64,000 nt of DNA from Ichthyophthirius multifiliis. Taxonomy: Eukaryota > Ciliophora > Oligohymenophorea > Hymenostomatida. The notes under the pieces are model-generated. The model was not told the DNA's origin. It searched no databases and saw only the letters and a program-made list of their open reading frames with translations. The position numbers and the translations under genes are program-made. The stretch spans positions 1-64,000 of the forward strand of contig NW_004086129.1 of the NCBI RefSeq assembly GCF_000220395.1. Direction: 5' to 3'. This document shows positions 12,970 through 24,691 of this stretch, piece by piece. Within the stretch, counting starts at the first letter, position 1. Each line of letters starts with the position of its first letter.

Positions 12970-14439
12970 TCAAAACTTTAAATATTTATAAGCCAAAATT
13001 ATATAAATTGCAAATAATACTATCTATTTTAATATATTTTTTTAAAAAAAATCTAATTTTTGATTTACTTTAAATCCTATTAATGTGATTTACAAAATAT
13101 AAAACATAAAATTTTCTTCCGTTTACTATATATTTAATAATTGAAAATTAAATTATTTTTTATATTATTACTTATTCAAATATAATAATCTATGGTAAAT
13201 CGAAAATAATTATTGTTAAAGCTAGTAAAAAAGAAAAATTCCTTAAATTATAATAATTCAATTTTGATTCTTTATAATATTCAGAAAAAGCAAATATTAA
13301 TAAAAACTATAAATAAGATATTTATTTTTTTATAAAAAAAGTACATTTATAAATCCAGGCCTAAAAATCGAAAAAAAAATACTTAAAATTAAATATATTA
13401 AATTCAGATACATAACAACCCAATAATAATTAAAATTATTTAAATTTTAAGAATTATCATTAGCTAATATTTATTCCGTTAAAGAAGTTTCTAACACTAA
13501 CTAATTAGAAATTTTATTTATAAATTTTTAATAAATTTTAAAAGGCTCATATAAGCTTTTTAGATTTTTTTAATAATTAATCAAATCTTTTTCATTTTAA
13601 TCTATTTTGTTTTCTAGAGCTTTGTATGCATTTTTAATTTAATGTAAGCCTTAATATAGAAAATTGAATTCTACAATAACAGTTCCAATATAATTACAAG
13701 TTTCATCAAAAAGTTCAAGAAAAAATTCTTTTTCATTTTAGTTATCTTCAATTATTTTTAAATTAAATTTCGAAGTTCCTATTGTTCTCATATTTTAGGA
13801 ATTTACAAGCTGTATAGTAATGTCTTCATTTTTATTACTTATTTATCTTTTTAAAAAAAAACAAAAAATTATAATTATTATTATATATTATATATTAATA
13901 TACATTTTATTAGAATAATTATATTATGGATATTGACTATAAAAAACTTATGTTTTTTAATAAGTTTTCTCATATTACAATTATATGTATGCTTAAAAAG
14001 GTTAGTATAATTCTGCTTTTATAATACTATAATGGAGATAAAACTATTCGTCTTTTTAATTTTATTATTTTTGAATAATTTAAATTTATTCTAATTTCTA
14101 TTAGGCTTATAGCTTTTATTTATAGAGTTCTTAAATATAATTTTTTTAAAATTTAATTTTATTAAGTAAAATTTATTCTGCCTCTATCCAAACATGTATA
14201 TATTCATTTACAGTTACATAACCTTCTTCATCCTTTAACATTTGCTCATATATTTAGTTTTGTATATCTATATTACAAGGTTTTCCATTCTATAATATAA
14301 AACTACTAATAAAACAATATATGTATTACTCTTTTGCTTATATATATATTTATTTCTTCAATAGGTACATATTAATTAAAATCTTATTCAAATTATTCGA
14401 ATTCTTTCCTTAATATATATTGTTTTAAGGAAATTACAT
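12970..14439 (-). CDS. EF-hand/C2-like membrane protein
   Basis: Ciliate-type protein with an EF-hand-like N-terminus (DEEGYVTVNEYIHVWIEAE), a coiled coil (LQAQQKLEQIQIIQKQQNQ), a C2-like beta segment (EDITIQLVNSQ...RTIGTSKFNLKI), a helical linker and C-terminal membrane helices (WVVMYLNLIYLILSIFFSIF followed by RPGF). Calcium-dependent membrane association is a family-based inference. Introns supported by frame: one of about 40 nt (GTAATACAT...TTATAG), and about 60 nt between KAELYQ...SNK and the C2 part. The start is uncertain: the best model splits the ATG itself (A14439 T14438, then a 29-nt intron 14409-14437, then G). The stop at 12970 assumes a 70-nt intron before the final residues, since no in-frame TGA exists otherwise before it runs into the 3' end of the convergent gene. 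Confidence 0.65.
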
Positions 14440-14719
14440 TAGTTTATATATAAAAATTAATGAATTAAAAAAGAGTTATTAGTTATAAAAAATTATATTA
14501 ATTAATAAATATTCAATGCAAAAAATAATTTATTATTTTATATATAAATAAATATGTATATATAACATATATAATTATATTGAATAATTTTTATAAATAT
14601 TTAAAAAATAAACATATATATTTTAATTATAAAATATAAATTAATTATGTTTAAATTTGATAATACATTAAATATTCTTAAATAAAAATAATATTTATTT
14701 ATTAAATTATAATTTTATT

Positions 14720-17700
14720 ATTGATTGTCTATTAAATTTAAAATATAATTTTCATCATATTTTTATTTCTACTTTACTATTAATTGAATCAAATTTTTAA
14801 ATATACTATTTTTATTTTTAATAGCTATTACTTGCTGCCTTAATTCTAAAATATAAAAAATATTATAACATTAATTTAAAAATAATTTTTACTTCAAACT
14901 TTACTTAAAAATGTCATTAATTATTTTTTACTCATTACTTTAGTCATTTAACCACCCGCTTTTATTTTTGGATTTAGATTATTACAAAAAATCTTATAAA
15001 TTTATTGTTTATTATTTCTTTTTTTATAAAACTAATTCGATATTATTATTTATTTTTTTATTATATTTGAATAATACATAATCAATATTATTTTAAGTAA
15101 AATAAAACTTATATTATTTTATAAAGTCAAAATCTTGTAAAGTGAAAAAACTTTCATTAATTATTTCTTGATTTTATAATTATCCCTCATAAATATTTTA
15201 ATTTTATTAACTTTTTTTTTTAATTTATTTAATATTGTAAATAAATATAAAATTTTACATTTCAGTGTTTATTTACGTTTTTATGCTATTTTCCTTAGTA
15301 AAAGAACCATAAAATAATTAGCTGTTTTTCTTTTATTAAATATTAGTTTTAGGTAAAATAGTTTGCTTTTTATTATTACAAGATCTTTTATAGTTTATTG
15401 TTAATTTCTTTTATACACTTTACCTTTAAAATTTTTCCTATATTTTGTTTTCTAACATTTCTTATTAATCATTTTCGTTTATTTATTCCAATTATTATAC
15501 ACAATTATTAATTATAGTATTTTTTTTATTTAGAGTCCTATTTTTATTAAATAGTTTTATTAAAAAAAGGATATAGATTTTTACCTTCTTTTTCCTTTTC
15601 CAATAATTGAACTAATTTACTAAGTATAATAATTATCTAAACTATTGCAATCATAATCTTAATCTTAATCATAATCTTTTTCTTAATTAAAGCTATTTTA
15701 GATTTCTTATATTCTATATAGCAAATCCTCCATATTCTAAATATTCTCGCTTTCAATAATAGTTTCGATAATAGCATATTTTAAATCTTCAATTGTGTTC
15801 CATGTATGTTAGTACTTTTGTCTTTATCTATTTATTTATTTTCTCATTTAATCTTTTTAATCCTTCTTTTGTTTTTAAAATAGTTATTCTTTGTTTGGTT
15901 TAAATCTAAAATAATTACAATCTGTAATTTAATGTGTAAATTTATTGCAACCATAGCATTATAATCCTTTTTTTATTTCTAAAATAAATAATAAAAAATA
16001 ATTCATACCTAAACCTCTTGTCCTTTTATACAAATTATAATTGTCTCTCATTTGGGCAAACTTCTCATTATCAGAAGGAAAATCTTAAATAATTTATAAA
16101 AATTCATCCAACTTTAAATAAACTAAGCTAACAATATTTTTTGTTATTGCTCCATGATCAGAAGCCTATCCAGTAAATAATGTTAAATCTCCAAAAAGCT
16201 AGCCTTTTTTAAAAGATTAAATAACAGTGAAAGGTTATTTATTTAAAGCATTTTTTACATTCATAAAAATATCAACATTGCCACTCATTAAAAAGTAAAT
16301 TTTTAAATCCAATTCATTTTAATTATAAATAATTTCATCTGGCCCCAGTTTTTTTTCTTTTAATTTTGGAGCCAAAGCCATTATAAATTATTCAGAAAAA
16401 TTTAAATTAAAGATTTTTTTACTTTTAAGAATTCTTCCATAAATATCCAATTAAATTTCTTTTTTTAAAGAACTAGTTAATTAATTTATCATATTTTCAC
16501 CATAATTTTTCATTTCCTCTATATGCAGATACTGGACATATTATCTCACCTTTATTTATAATTTCATATTCATCCCTCTTTTGTTCATATAATCATTTAA
16601 GAACTAAATTTTAGTTTTTAAATCTTCATCCTTTTTCGTTAATTAACTAACAATACTTCCTATAGAATTCAAACTATATGCAAAAAGCCCACAACTAAGT
16701 AAAGTAATAATAATGCAAAAAATCCTCTCTGTATCGTTTACAGGAATAATATCTCCATATCCTACTGTAATCATAGTTATTACAGCCCAATATAGTGACA
16801 AAATATAATAAGAAACCCATTTTTCTGGCCTTTATGCATCTTGCATATTTTTTATTTTGTTTATCCAGTTTATTGTGTTTCCTTATTTTGCCTACAATGT
16901 ACCTAAATAATAGAATGAGCACCCACAAAAATGGGCAATAAATAATATGAGAAGTATTAATTTTACTAAGTCATATACAGCATAGTAATATGATTTGATA
17001 TTAAAAATTTCTACTATGTTATTAGCAATACTTATCATTTTACTTAAACGCATTACTAAAACAATACTCAAATAACTATTGCTTGTTTATCTTGATATTA
17101 TAAATGGAGTTATGATTATAAGATCCCAAAATAATTTTCTTTTGACATAATTATTTATTATTTAGCTTCTGTTTAATATTAAAACCCCTTTCTTATAAAA
17201 ACCTGAGTTTAAGTTTATTAGAATATCGATTATAAATGCAATGTCAGGTACTGAATCAAAAATAAGTTCTGTAAAATTGTTCCATTCTTAATAAAATATT
17301 ATTTAAAAAATTATATATTAATTTTACGTAAACTTTCAGAATCCAAAAATGAAATTTTAATAGGAATATAAAATATATTTAAAAAAAGTAAAATAAAAAT
17401 GACAAAATCCCAAGCTTTTCTAAGAACAGTATCAGGGTTAAAAACAATAAAATTTTCTAAAAGGCTTTTTAATATTCTATAAAAAAAACTTTGTTTATTA
17501 ATAAAAGCCTTTTTTTCATTTAAATTATGCTTTATTTTATAAATAAATTTTTCAAAAATTGAAGGAGCATTTTTTATAAGAAAATTATTATATTTATAGT
17601 ATTCATAATTACATGCATTATCATCAATTATATTGAATTCTTTTTATTCTAAGTTTTTAAATATATGTAAAGAAGAGACATTTTTTAATAAACCTAAAAA

Positions 17701-17874
17701 TTTTTAGACATGAAATAAGATATTTAGACCTTTTTAGGCCCAAACTTTACTTAATCTTTATATTTTTTGAGTCTATTTTTTATTATACTATAATCTTTTA
17801 AAAGTTTATAGTTTACTATTTTTTACTATATATTTTATATCATTATTTTATTTTAATTGATTATTATTATCTTA

Positions 17875-17931
<57 letters not shown>

Positions 17932-18006
17932 AATTGTCAAATTGGGTAAATGAAGATATTTAATACTATTACTTTGGACTACTTTATTGCATTTCTTTGT
18001 AATCAT
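14720..18006 (-). CDS. cyclic-nucleotide-gated K+ channel with zinc knuckle
   Basis: Six-helix channel of the EAG/HCN-like superfamily. ATG 18006, then an Asn homopolymer coded by the ATT tract at 17880-17931, a conserved cytoplasmic start (KVWAQKGLNILFHVQKFLGL), S1 (AWDFVIFILLFLNIF), S2-S3 (VPDIAFIIDILINLNSGFYK), S4 (VLVMRLSKM), S5, and a pore with TVGYGD (bases 16750-16767), the K+ selectivity signature. A C-linker and cyclic-nucleotide-binding fold follow (IYFLMSGNVDIF, FKKGQLFGDLTLFTG). Then comes CYGCNKFTHQITDC, a CX2CX4HX4C zinc knuckle. A long Gln/Asn-rich tail ends in a conserved-looking segment (DFDFIKQYKFYFTQNNIDYV). Introns: 17287-17327 (41 nt), 15979-16008 (30 nt), 15538-15584 (47 nt). 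The stop is not resolved: the frame stays open toward the next gene, so 14720 is approximate. Confidence 0.85.
17880..17931. repeat. ATT trinucleotide repeat (poly-Asn)
   Basis: About 17 uninterrupted ATT units, read on the minus strand as AAT codons in the N-terminal cytoplasmic region of the channel gene. The tract is flanked in frame by LPNLTIY on the 5' side and DNNNQLKQ on the 3' side, so it is coding. It is a likely site of length variation. Confidence 0.85.
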
Positions 18007-18504
18007 CTACTTTTTCTTAACTTATTTATTTGTTATTTTATATATCGTAATTGATTTCTTATAATGTTTTCTTACGTAATGTATTTTATTCAAAATATTT
18101 TCGTCTACTTATTTATCCATTAATCATTTATAAGTAAATTATATAACTTTGAGTTATACATATTTATTTAAATAAAATTAACAAAAAAAATTTAATATAT
18201 TTATTTAATTAAATTTTCTTGGATAAACAATAATTATTAACTAAATTTTAAATTCATAAAAAGCATTAGATTTTTTGGAAAATTATAAATTAAAATTTTA
18301 AATATACTCTTATTATATAATTTAGTTAAATTAAATTATATAAATAAAATTAGTTAGTCAAATAATAATTAAAATTATTAAAAAAAAAATATATTATTAT
18401 GAACTTTTCTTTTTAAAAATATAAAAATAAATTTTTATTCTAAAAGAATTAAATTATTTTAATATTAAATACATTATATGGAATAAAAAAAAAATATAAA
18501 TAAC
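18007..18504. other. intergenic, tail-to-head
   Basis: About 500 bases of A/T-rich sequence between the channel start (18006) and the J-protein stop (18505), both on the minus strand. Composition is balanced A versus T, unlike the flanking coding stretches. Nothing recognisable apart from what must be the channel promoter and the J-protein 3' end. Confidence 0.7.
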
Positions 18505-20345
18505 TCATTTTTTCTTTTTTTTATCTACTTTTTAAGGTTTAGGCTAAACTTTAATACTATACCATTCATCTTCTTCTTATTTTTATTATAATTGATTTTA
18601 TTTATCATCATTATTTATTTATAGCTAATCTTTTTCCTAATCTTATTAATCTTTAAATTAGTTAGATTCAAAATTATTATTTTGGTTTTCTTCTTCTTCT
18701 TATTATTATTATTGTTCACCTTATTTTCCTTATTTTTTTAATTTTTATTATTCTTTCTTTCTTTGTAATTTTTCTAACTCCTTTTATTATTTTTCCTATT
18801 CTTTCTATTTTAAAACTTACATATGTGTTAATTTATTTTGTTGTTTTTTTGTTAATCCTTTCATACTATTCCATTCGTCTACTTCTTCTTTTTCAACAAT
18901 AACTTTTTCCTTCCATTCTTCTTTTTCAACATCTTCATTATTTTATTAGTCATTGTTTTCCTAAGTATTTTAATTCCAATAATCAGTTATTTAAATATCA
19001 TTTTTAAAGTCATTTTTAATGTTTTATTCTTCTTATTCATCTTTATTATTTTATTTTTTTTTCTTTCCTTTTGATTTTTTACCCTTTTCTTACTATTATT
19101 AACTAATTTATAAACTAGATCCTTCAGAATATCCATCATTATCAAATTAATTAGTTTCTATATTATTTTATTAATTAAGTTTTTTCTGAATTTTTTTCTT
19201 CTTGTTTTTATGAGAATTACTATTATTATGTTTCTCAAGTGTTTCATTATTTTTAAATCCTTTATTACATAATTCGCAAATAAAATCAGTGTATTCCTAT
19301 TCTTCTTCTTCCTCTTCTTCTTTTTCTTTTTCCAAATTTGCAATTTATTATAGTTATTCTTATTCTTGTTAAAACTTCAATTATTATTCTTTATAAATTC
19401 TAAATTCTTCATCTAATTAAGCGGCCCGGCTAACTTAATCTTTTTTTGACATTTTCGCTAGTTGCTTTTATTTCTTAGTTAATTATTCTTCTAATTATTT
19501 TAATTTTTCTTATTTCCTTTTTTTCTCAACTTCCTATTTCAATCTAATCTCTTCTTTTTTTCTATCTTCTTCTATTTATCTTTCATCTTCTATTTTTTTC
19601 CATCTAGGATCTCTTCTTCTAACAAACTCAACTAACTCCTTAATAGTTTTAATGTATTTTTTTTTTTCTTAAAAACGTTCTTTTTTATTAATCTTTTCCA
19701 TTTATCTTCTTTCCCATCTATTAGGAGCTTCATTGATATTGTACTCATCACACCAACTAAAGGATTTATAAGAAAAGAAATTACTCCACCATTTATAAAA
19801 TTCAATAACTTCTTTTTTACTACTCTATGAGTTTCCAAAAGGTTCAGGTTTAAAATATTTTTAACTTTCAACTTCTGGATCATCAGTATATTCGTAAGCA
19901 TTCCATTCTTCATTTTTTATTTTTTCAAAAACTTCAGAATAAATGCTGTAAAAATTTTTTTCTTAACTTGCCTCAAATCCTTCATAACAACTGCTACTAA
20001 AATAAGGCCAAATATTAAATCCGTATGTATTTTATTCTTATTCTTCTTTTGACATAGGTTCTCCATATGTCCCTTTTAATATTTAATCTCTATGAGAGTC
20101 GTACCAACTTCTTTCATTTGGGTCTATTAATGTTTCATAAGCTTCACTTATTTCTATTATTTTTGTATTTTAATTTTAATTTTATTTTTTTTACATTAAA
20201 AAATTAGCTTTGAATCTTCTTCAGTGTTTTTATCTGGATGATATTTTAATGCCTACTTTTTATATGCTTTTTTTATTTCTTCATCTGTTGCTTTTTTATC
20301 AATACCTAGTATTTCGTAATAACAAGTTTTTTTGTTGTTTTACAT
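18505..20345 (-). CDS. JJJ1: J-domain protein JJJ1/DNAJC21 (ribosome biogenesis)
   Basis: Hsp40 co-chaperone of the JJJ1/DNAJC21 type, which in yeast and animals activates Hsp70 for late cytoplasmic 60S maturation. ATG 20345; one 41-nt intron (20154-20194); TGA at 18505; exons sum to 600 codons (599 aa). J domain at residues about 7-75 with CYYEILGID and the catalytic HPD (ALKYHPDKN). The JJJ1-specific middle follows (WWSNFFSYKSFSWCDEYN, then NRWERRQMEKINKKER, then FVRRRDPRW). A C2H2 zinc finger near the middle reads CELCNKGF...HNNSNSH (CX2C...HX5H). The C-terminal half is a Lys/Glu/Gln-rich, low-complexity tail. Only one zinc finger is seen. Strongly supported. Confidence 0.93.
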
Positions 20346-21384
20346 TTTTTATTAATTTGTATTTATATTTTCTTTTTTTATATTATTTTAATTTATTTTT
20401 TAGACCCTATTTTATGACTTTTTTTTGTAAAACAAAATTATTTTATAATTTTACTTAAGTTATTAAAAATATTAAAAAAATAGTTTTGACTACAAATAAT
20501 ATAATTATTATAATTTATACTTTAAATTATAAATTAATAATTCATCAAATTAAAGATAAATTATAGGATATTATTTAATAAAAATTAATTATATTATAAT
20601 AATTATTTATAAATAGCCTAATATTTCGTTAAAAAATTATATATATTTTTCTTTATAGCATTAATTAATTATTTTATGAAAAAAAACAAAATTAAGCAGA
20701 TTAGTCTTTAGTATATTAAGTTATTTATAAATAACCTATTCTATTTTCATAAATATAATTTTTTAATAACAATTATTAATTCTTTTATGTAAACTAACAA
20801 GATTTAAATTATTAGTCTAATTAAATAAATAAAATATAAAATTATAATATTTTATTTGTATAAGCTACTACAAACTAATTTAAATTGTATAGAAGTGATA
20901 TACAAATTTTAATTTGTATTTTTTGTGAAACTTATACAATAAGCTAAAATACTAGGGTAATAAATATTTTTTAAATTGCTAATCTTTTTATAAATCAATT
21001 TTTCAATATTTAAATCTAAAAAAATATAAATATTTTTAATATATAAAATAAATTATAGAATAAATTAAATAAATAAGAATTATTTAATTATAAATAGTTA
21101 GTATTTTTATTTAATATTTTATTATTTTTATAAAGTTTTATTTTAATATTTTTCAGATTAAATATAAATAATTGAAAAGTTTTTTTTTTGAAATTAAAAT
21201 TAATTTAAAATACTAAAATTTTTATTCTTTTTATATTACTATTAAAACGGGATTAACGTTTTTAAAACATAAATTTTATAATTAAATAATTGAAACATAT
21301 ATATTTAAAAACATAAAAAATAAAAATACTTTTTATAATAAATATTTATTTTTAGAAAAGTGTCATAAAAAGAAAAAAATACTT
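20346..21384. other. divergent intergenic region with inverted repeat
   Basis: About 1 kb between the J-protein start and the apyrase start, which point away from each other, so both promoters should lie here. Mostly featureless A/T. The exception is an outer inverted repeat TTGTATAAG (20856-20864) / CTTATACAA (20931-20939) enclosing a second imperfect palindrome around GTATA...TATAC. No gene was found. Confidence 0.6.
20856..20939. repeat. nested inverted repeat, possible RNA structure
   Basis: Perfect 9-bp arms TTGTATAAG and CTTATACAA about 66 bases apart. Inside them lies a shorter imperfect palindrome (AAATTGTATA / TATACAAATTT). It lies between divergent promoters. It could be a regulatory palindrome or a structured RNA, but in such A/T-rich DNA chance pairing is also plausible. 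Confidence 0.35.
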
Positions 21385-22801
21385 ATGGAAAGTATTTATA
21401 TTATTCTTCTTTTTTTACTTCATTTAATATGTTTCATAAATACAACAAATGATTTAATCTAAGACCTTTTAGACATAGAGGATCAAAAATGTTACGCAGT
21501 AGCATTAGATGCAGGTTCATCGGGAACAAGAGCAAACATTTATAATATCGATTGCTTTAAGCAATACTATGTCCCAAATTTAGATTACAGAAGTTCTGAA
21601 GTCTAAAAATAAAAGGAATTTCCTCGTTTAGCCCAATTTCAAACAAAAGTAAATTTATTAAAAGTAGATTTATTTATGCCAATATTCAATTACTTAAACT
21701 CAATTATAGAAAGCCCTAAAACAAGAAAAAGAACTCCTATAATGCTAGGAGCAACCGCAGGGATGAGATTATTAACACCAAATCAACAATAATATATAAT
21801 AAATGAATCAATAACTATATTGAGTTAATCTGAATATTATTTTCCAAATGACCCAAAAGAATAAAAAAAATGGTGCCAAATAATTACAGGACCTTAAGAA
21901 GGTGCTTATTTGTGGTTAAATATGAATTATTTATTGGGAAATTTAAATATGGAAAATTTAAATAAATAAAATACAGTTACTACTATTGATATTGGTGGTG
22001 CTTCTTCTCAAGTAGCATTTGTTCCTATAGAAAATAGAGTTGAGAAAAATAACTAGAATATGGATATGGATATTATTTTGGAGAAAATGGATTATAAAAA
22101 ATTACGTAGTTATACTTTTTTGGGTTTTGGAGTAAATTAAGCAAGATATAATATTATTAAGTCTGTTATTAGTAATAGTGAAAATATTAATTTGGTTTAA
22201 AATAAAAAAAATAATGAAAAAATTAATGTTTATTTCCCTTGTGCTAATAATGGGTATCAAAAAGAATTAGTAATTATGGAAAATTCTTAATAAAAAATTA
22301 TATCATATAAGGAACTGGCAATTTATAATAATGTTAAAATTTTATTTCTAAATATATTTAAAAACCATTAAAAATTGCAAAACGTAAAATTATGACTCTT
22401 GCTTTATAAATGAAAGATAAAAAATCAAACTTCCAGAAAACCATTAAATATATGCAGTAAGTAATGCTAGTGATTCTGCTAAATTCCTTAAATTTAAAAG
22501 AGAATTTAAAATGTAAGATTATTATGAAAAGCTAGAGTATTTATATTAGATGAATTGGTAGTAAGTTAATTTGTAATTTTGGGGCGATAAAAATTTATAT
22601 GAAAAAGTTTTTAACGCAGCTTATGTTTATACTTTGCTATAAGAAGTTTATAATCTTAAATATGATTAAATTGTAAATGTACCAGATAGAGTTGATACTA
22701 TATATCCTGGATGGGACCTTTCTTATCTTATGATAAGAATAGGAAATAAGAATAGTTAACATGACAAAAATTATCATATTTAAGATCCTTATGAAAATTG
22801 A
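21385..22801 (+). CDS. apyrase (GDA1/CD39 nucleoside phosphatase), two frame breaks
   Basis: Secreted or membrane-anchored NTP/NDP hydrolase of the ENTPDase family. ATG 21385 starts a hydrophobic leader (MESIYIILLFLLHLICFINT). Apyrase conserved regions are all visible: ALDAGSSGTRANI (ACR1), LGATAGMRLL (ACR2), GPQEGAYLWLNMNYLLG (ACR3), DIGGASSQVAF (ACR4), then FPCANNGYQ. After about 22269 the similarity moves to another frame (NYGKFL...GTGNLQQCQNF), and after about 22385 to the third (NYDSCFINERQ, ending PGWDLSYLMIRI and TGA 22799). Each shift is by one base in the same direction and no GT...AG intron of suitable phase explains either. Either the assembly has two one-base deletions or this copy is recently broken. 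N-terminal catalytic half is intact. Confidence 0.82.
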
Positions 22802-22992
22802 TATTTTAAATTAAAAATTATATTATAGTGAAGTGAAATTTAATTTTATTCTTTATATAAATTTATTATTATAATTATTCTTTTGTTGATTATATTTTAT
22901 TTTAGGGTATAAAATAATAAATTTAGTTTAATAATTTATAAACTCTAATCAATTATATAGTGTAAAATTTTTTATCAAATTAAAAAAAATTA

Positions 22993-24090
22993 TCATAATA
23001 TTTTAAAATATAATAAAAAATTCAATTTTTATTTAAATTTTATATAAAAAAATAAAAAGATATTAAACTTGATTTTATTTTATATAGATAAAAATAAAAT
23101 CTTTTTTCTTTTTTTTTTCTTATTGACTAGATTATTTTAGCATAGTTTTTTTCAGTTTACTTTACCTAACATTAAAGCTACAATGTTATTGTTTTTTCTG
23201 CAATGAGTGTTCAAATCTTTAATTTCATTATAAATTCCTTAAGCATTAGAAAGTAAAGCGAAATAACCTTTGCTTTTAATATTATTAATAAGTTCCATGA
23301 CATGGGCAATGAGTTCTTTCAAATCTTAATCACAATCATCAAAATCAATACTTTCGAAAACTTTAATTTTTTCATAAATTTTTTATTATCCACAATTTAA
23401 CAAAACTTTAGGTAAATCTTTTAAAATTTTAATTGTTGATGATATAGTTCCGTTTATATCTTTATTTGCAATATTCATTGCAACTTATACAGAAGCCATG
23501 GCTAATGAACTATTTTCATTTAAACATTTTGAAGAATCTTATTTAAGTAACTCGTAAGTTTCTTCAAGAGAATATTAGAGTAATATGTGATTTTACTCAA
23601 AGTGAGTAGGATGACAATCGATTTTTGTAGTATTAATCAAAGAAACAAGATTTCCAATAGGCCCCATAAGTTAAAAGGAATTACCTCCAGATTAATAGCT
23701 TTAATAAACTTTAGCAATTCCATCATAAATTTAAGCAATATTATCTAATGAAATATTATAATAATATATTTAATTTTTTTTCTTTTATATATATATATTA
23801 TTACTAAAACAATTTTCAGAATTTTTAGGACCCCACTCTTAAGTTTTATTTAAGTAACGAACGTTTAATCCACATGATTTGAATAAAGGGTCTACGTTCT
23901 TTACGATATTGTAAGTTTTGGTCAAGAATGTTTAAATTGTTGTATTTTTTTATGAAACATTTTAAGCGATATTAATTATTTCTTCGGTTACTATTCCAAT
24001 TTATTAAAAGCAACCCTTGAAAACAAATTATGATAAAGATTAAGATATTAAACAAATTAATAATAATAAAACGAGAAACTTTTAATGCAT
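22993..24090 (-). CDS. secreted protein of unknown function
   Basis: ATG 24090 opens a strong signal peptide (MHQKFLVLLLLICLISQSLSQ), with one 60-nt intron (23745-23804). The mature part has about eight scattered cysteines and no predicted membrane helix until the very end, so it is probably secreted or luminal. Segments include TYNIVKNVDPLFKSCG, GPIGNLVSLINTTKIDC and ELIAHVMELINNIKSKGY. I recognise no family. The frame is open to TGA at 22993, giving 345 codons, but the last about 45 residues are Lys-rich and A/T-like, and a 40-nt intron candidate (ending near 23126) could shorten or change the C-terminus. The body is well supported; the tail is not. Confidence 0.7.
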
Positions 24091-24691
24091 TTTTATTTTT
24101 TATTGCTTTATATGTATTTTTTTATTTATAATTTTAATTAAAGATTTTGAAAAGATATTATTATTTTATATATGATGATTAATTTCTTTATTTATTTGTA
24201 AAATTTTATTTTAATTTTATTTAAAATATATTGATAAGAGAAAATTAATATTATATTAATAAAAAGGAAAAAAGGTCAAAATTAAATATTGGTGGAATAA
24301 TTTTTTTAAATGTTTCAATATTTTTTTTTTTTTTAATTTATTATAATATTAATTAATTGTTGATTTTTATTAATACATTAAAGATTAAATTTCGCATAAA
24401 AGTTTTAATTTTTAGTTATAAATAAAATAAATTAAACTTAATTTATTTTTAAAATTAATGATTTTTTTATTTTATGATATATTTTTTATTTTTTAATTTA
24501 AAATAAAAAAAAATTATCTATTTTGATATAACCTTACCTTTTTAATTTTATTTATATATATAATTTTATCTATTGTTTTAATTTTATTAAATATATAATT
24601 TTACTTGTTTAAGAATTTTTATTTTACATAAAATATAAAAAGTTTATAGTATTTTTTTTATTTTAATATATATTTATATTTCTTCATTATT
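24091..24691. other. intergenic, A/T-rich
   Basis: About 600 bases separating two minus-strand genes. Very AT-rich with homopolymer runs of T and A. No recognisable coding, RNA gene or repeat family. Confidence 0.7.
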
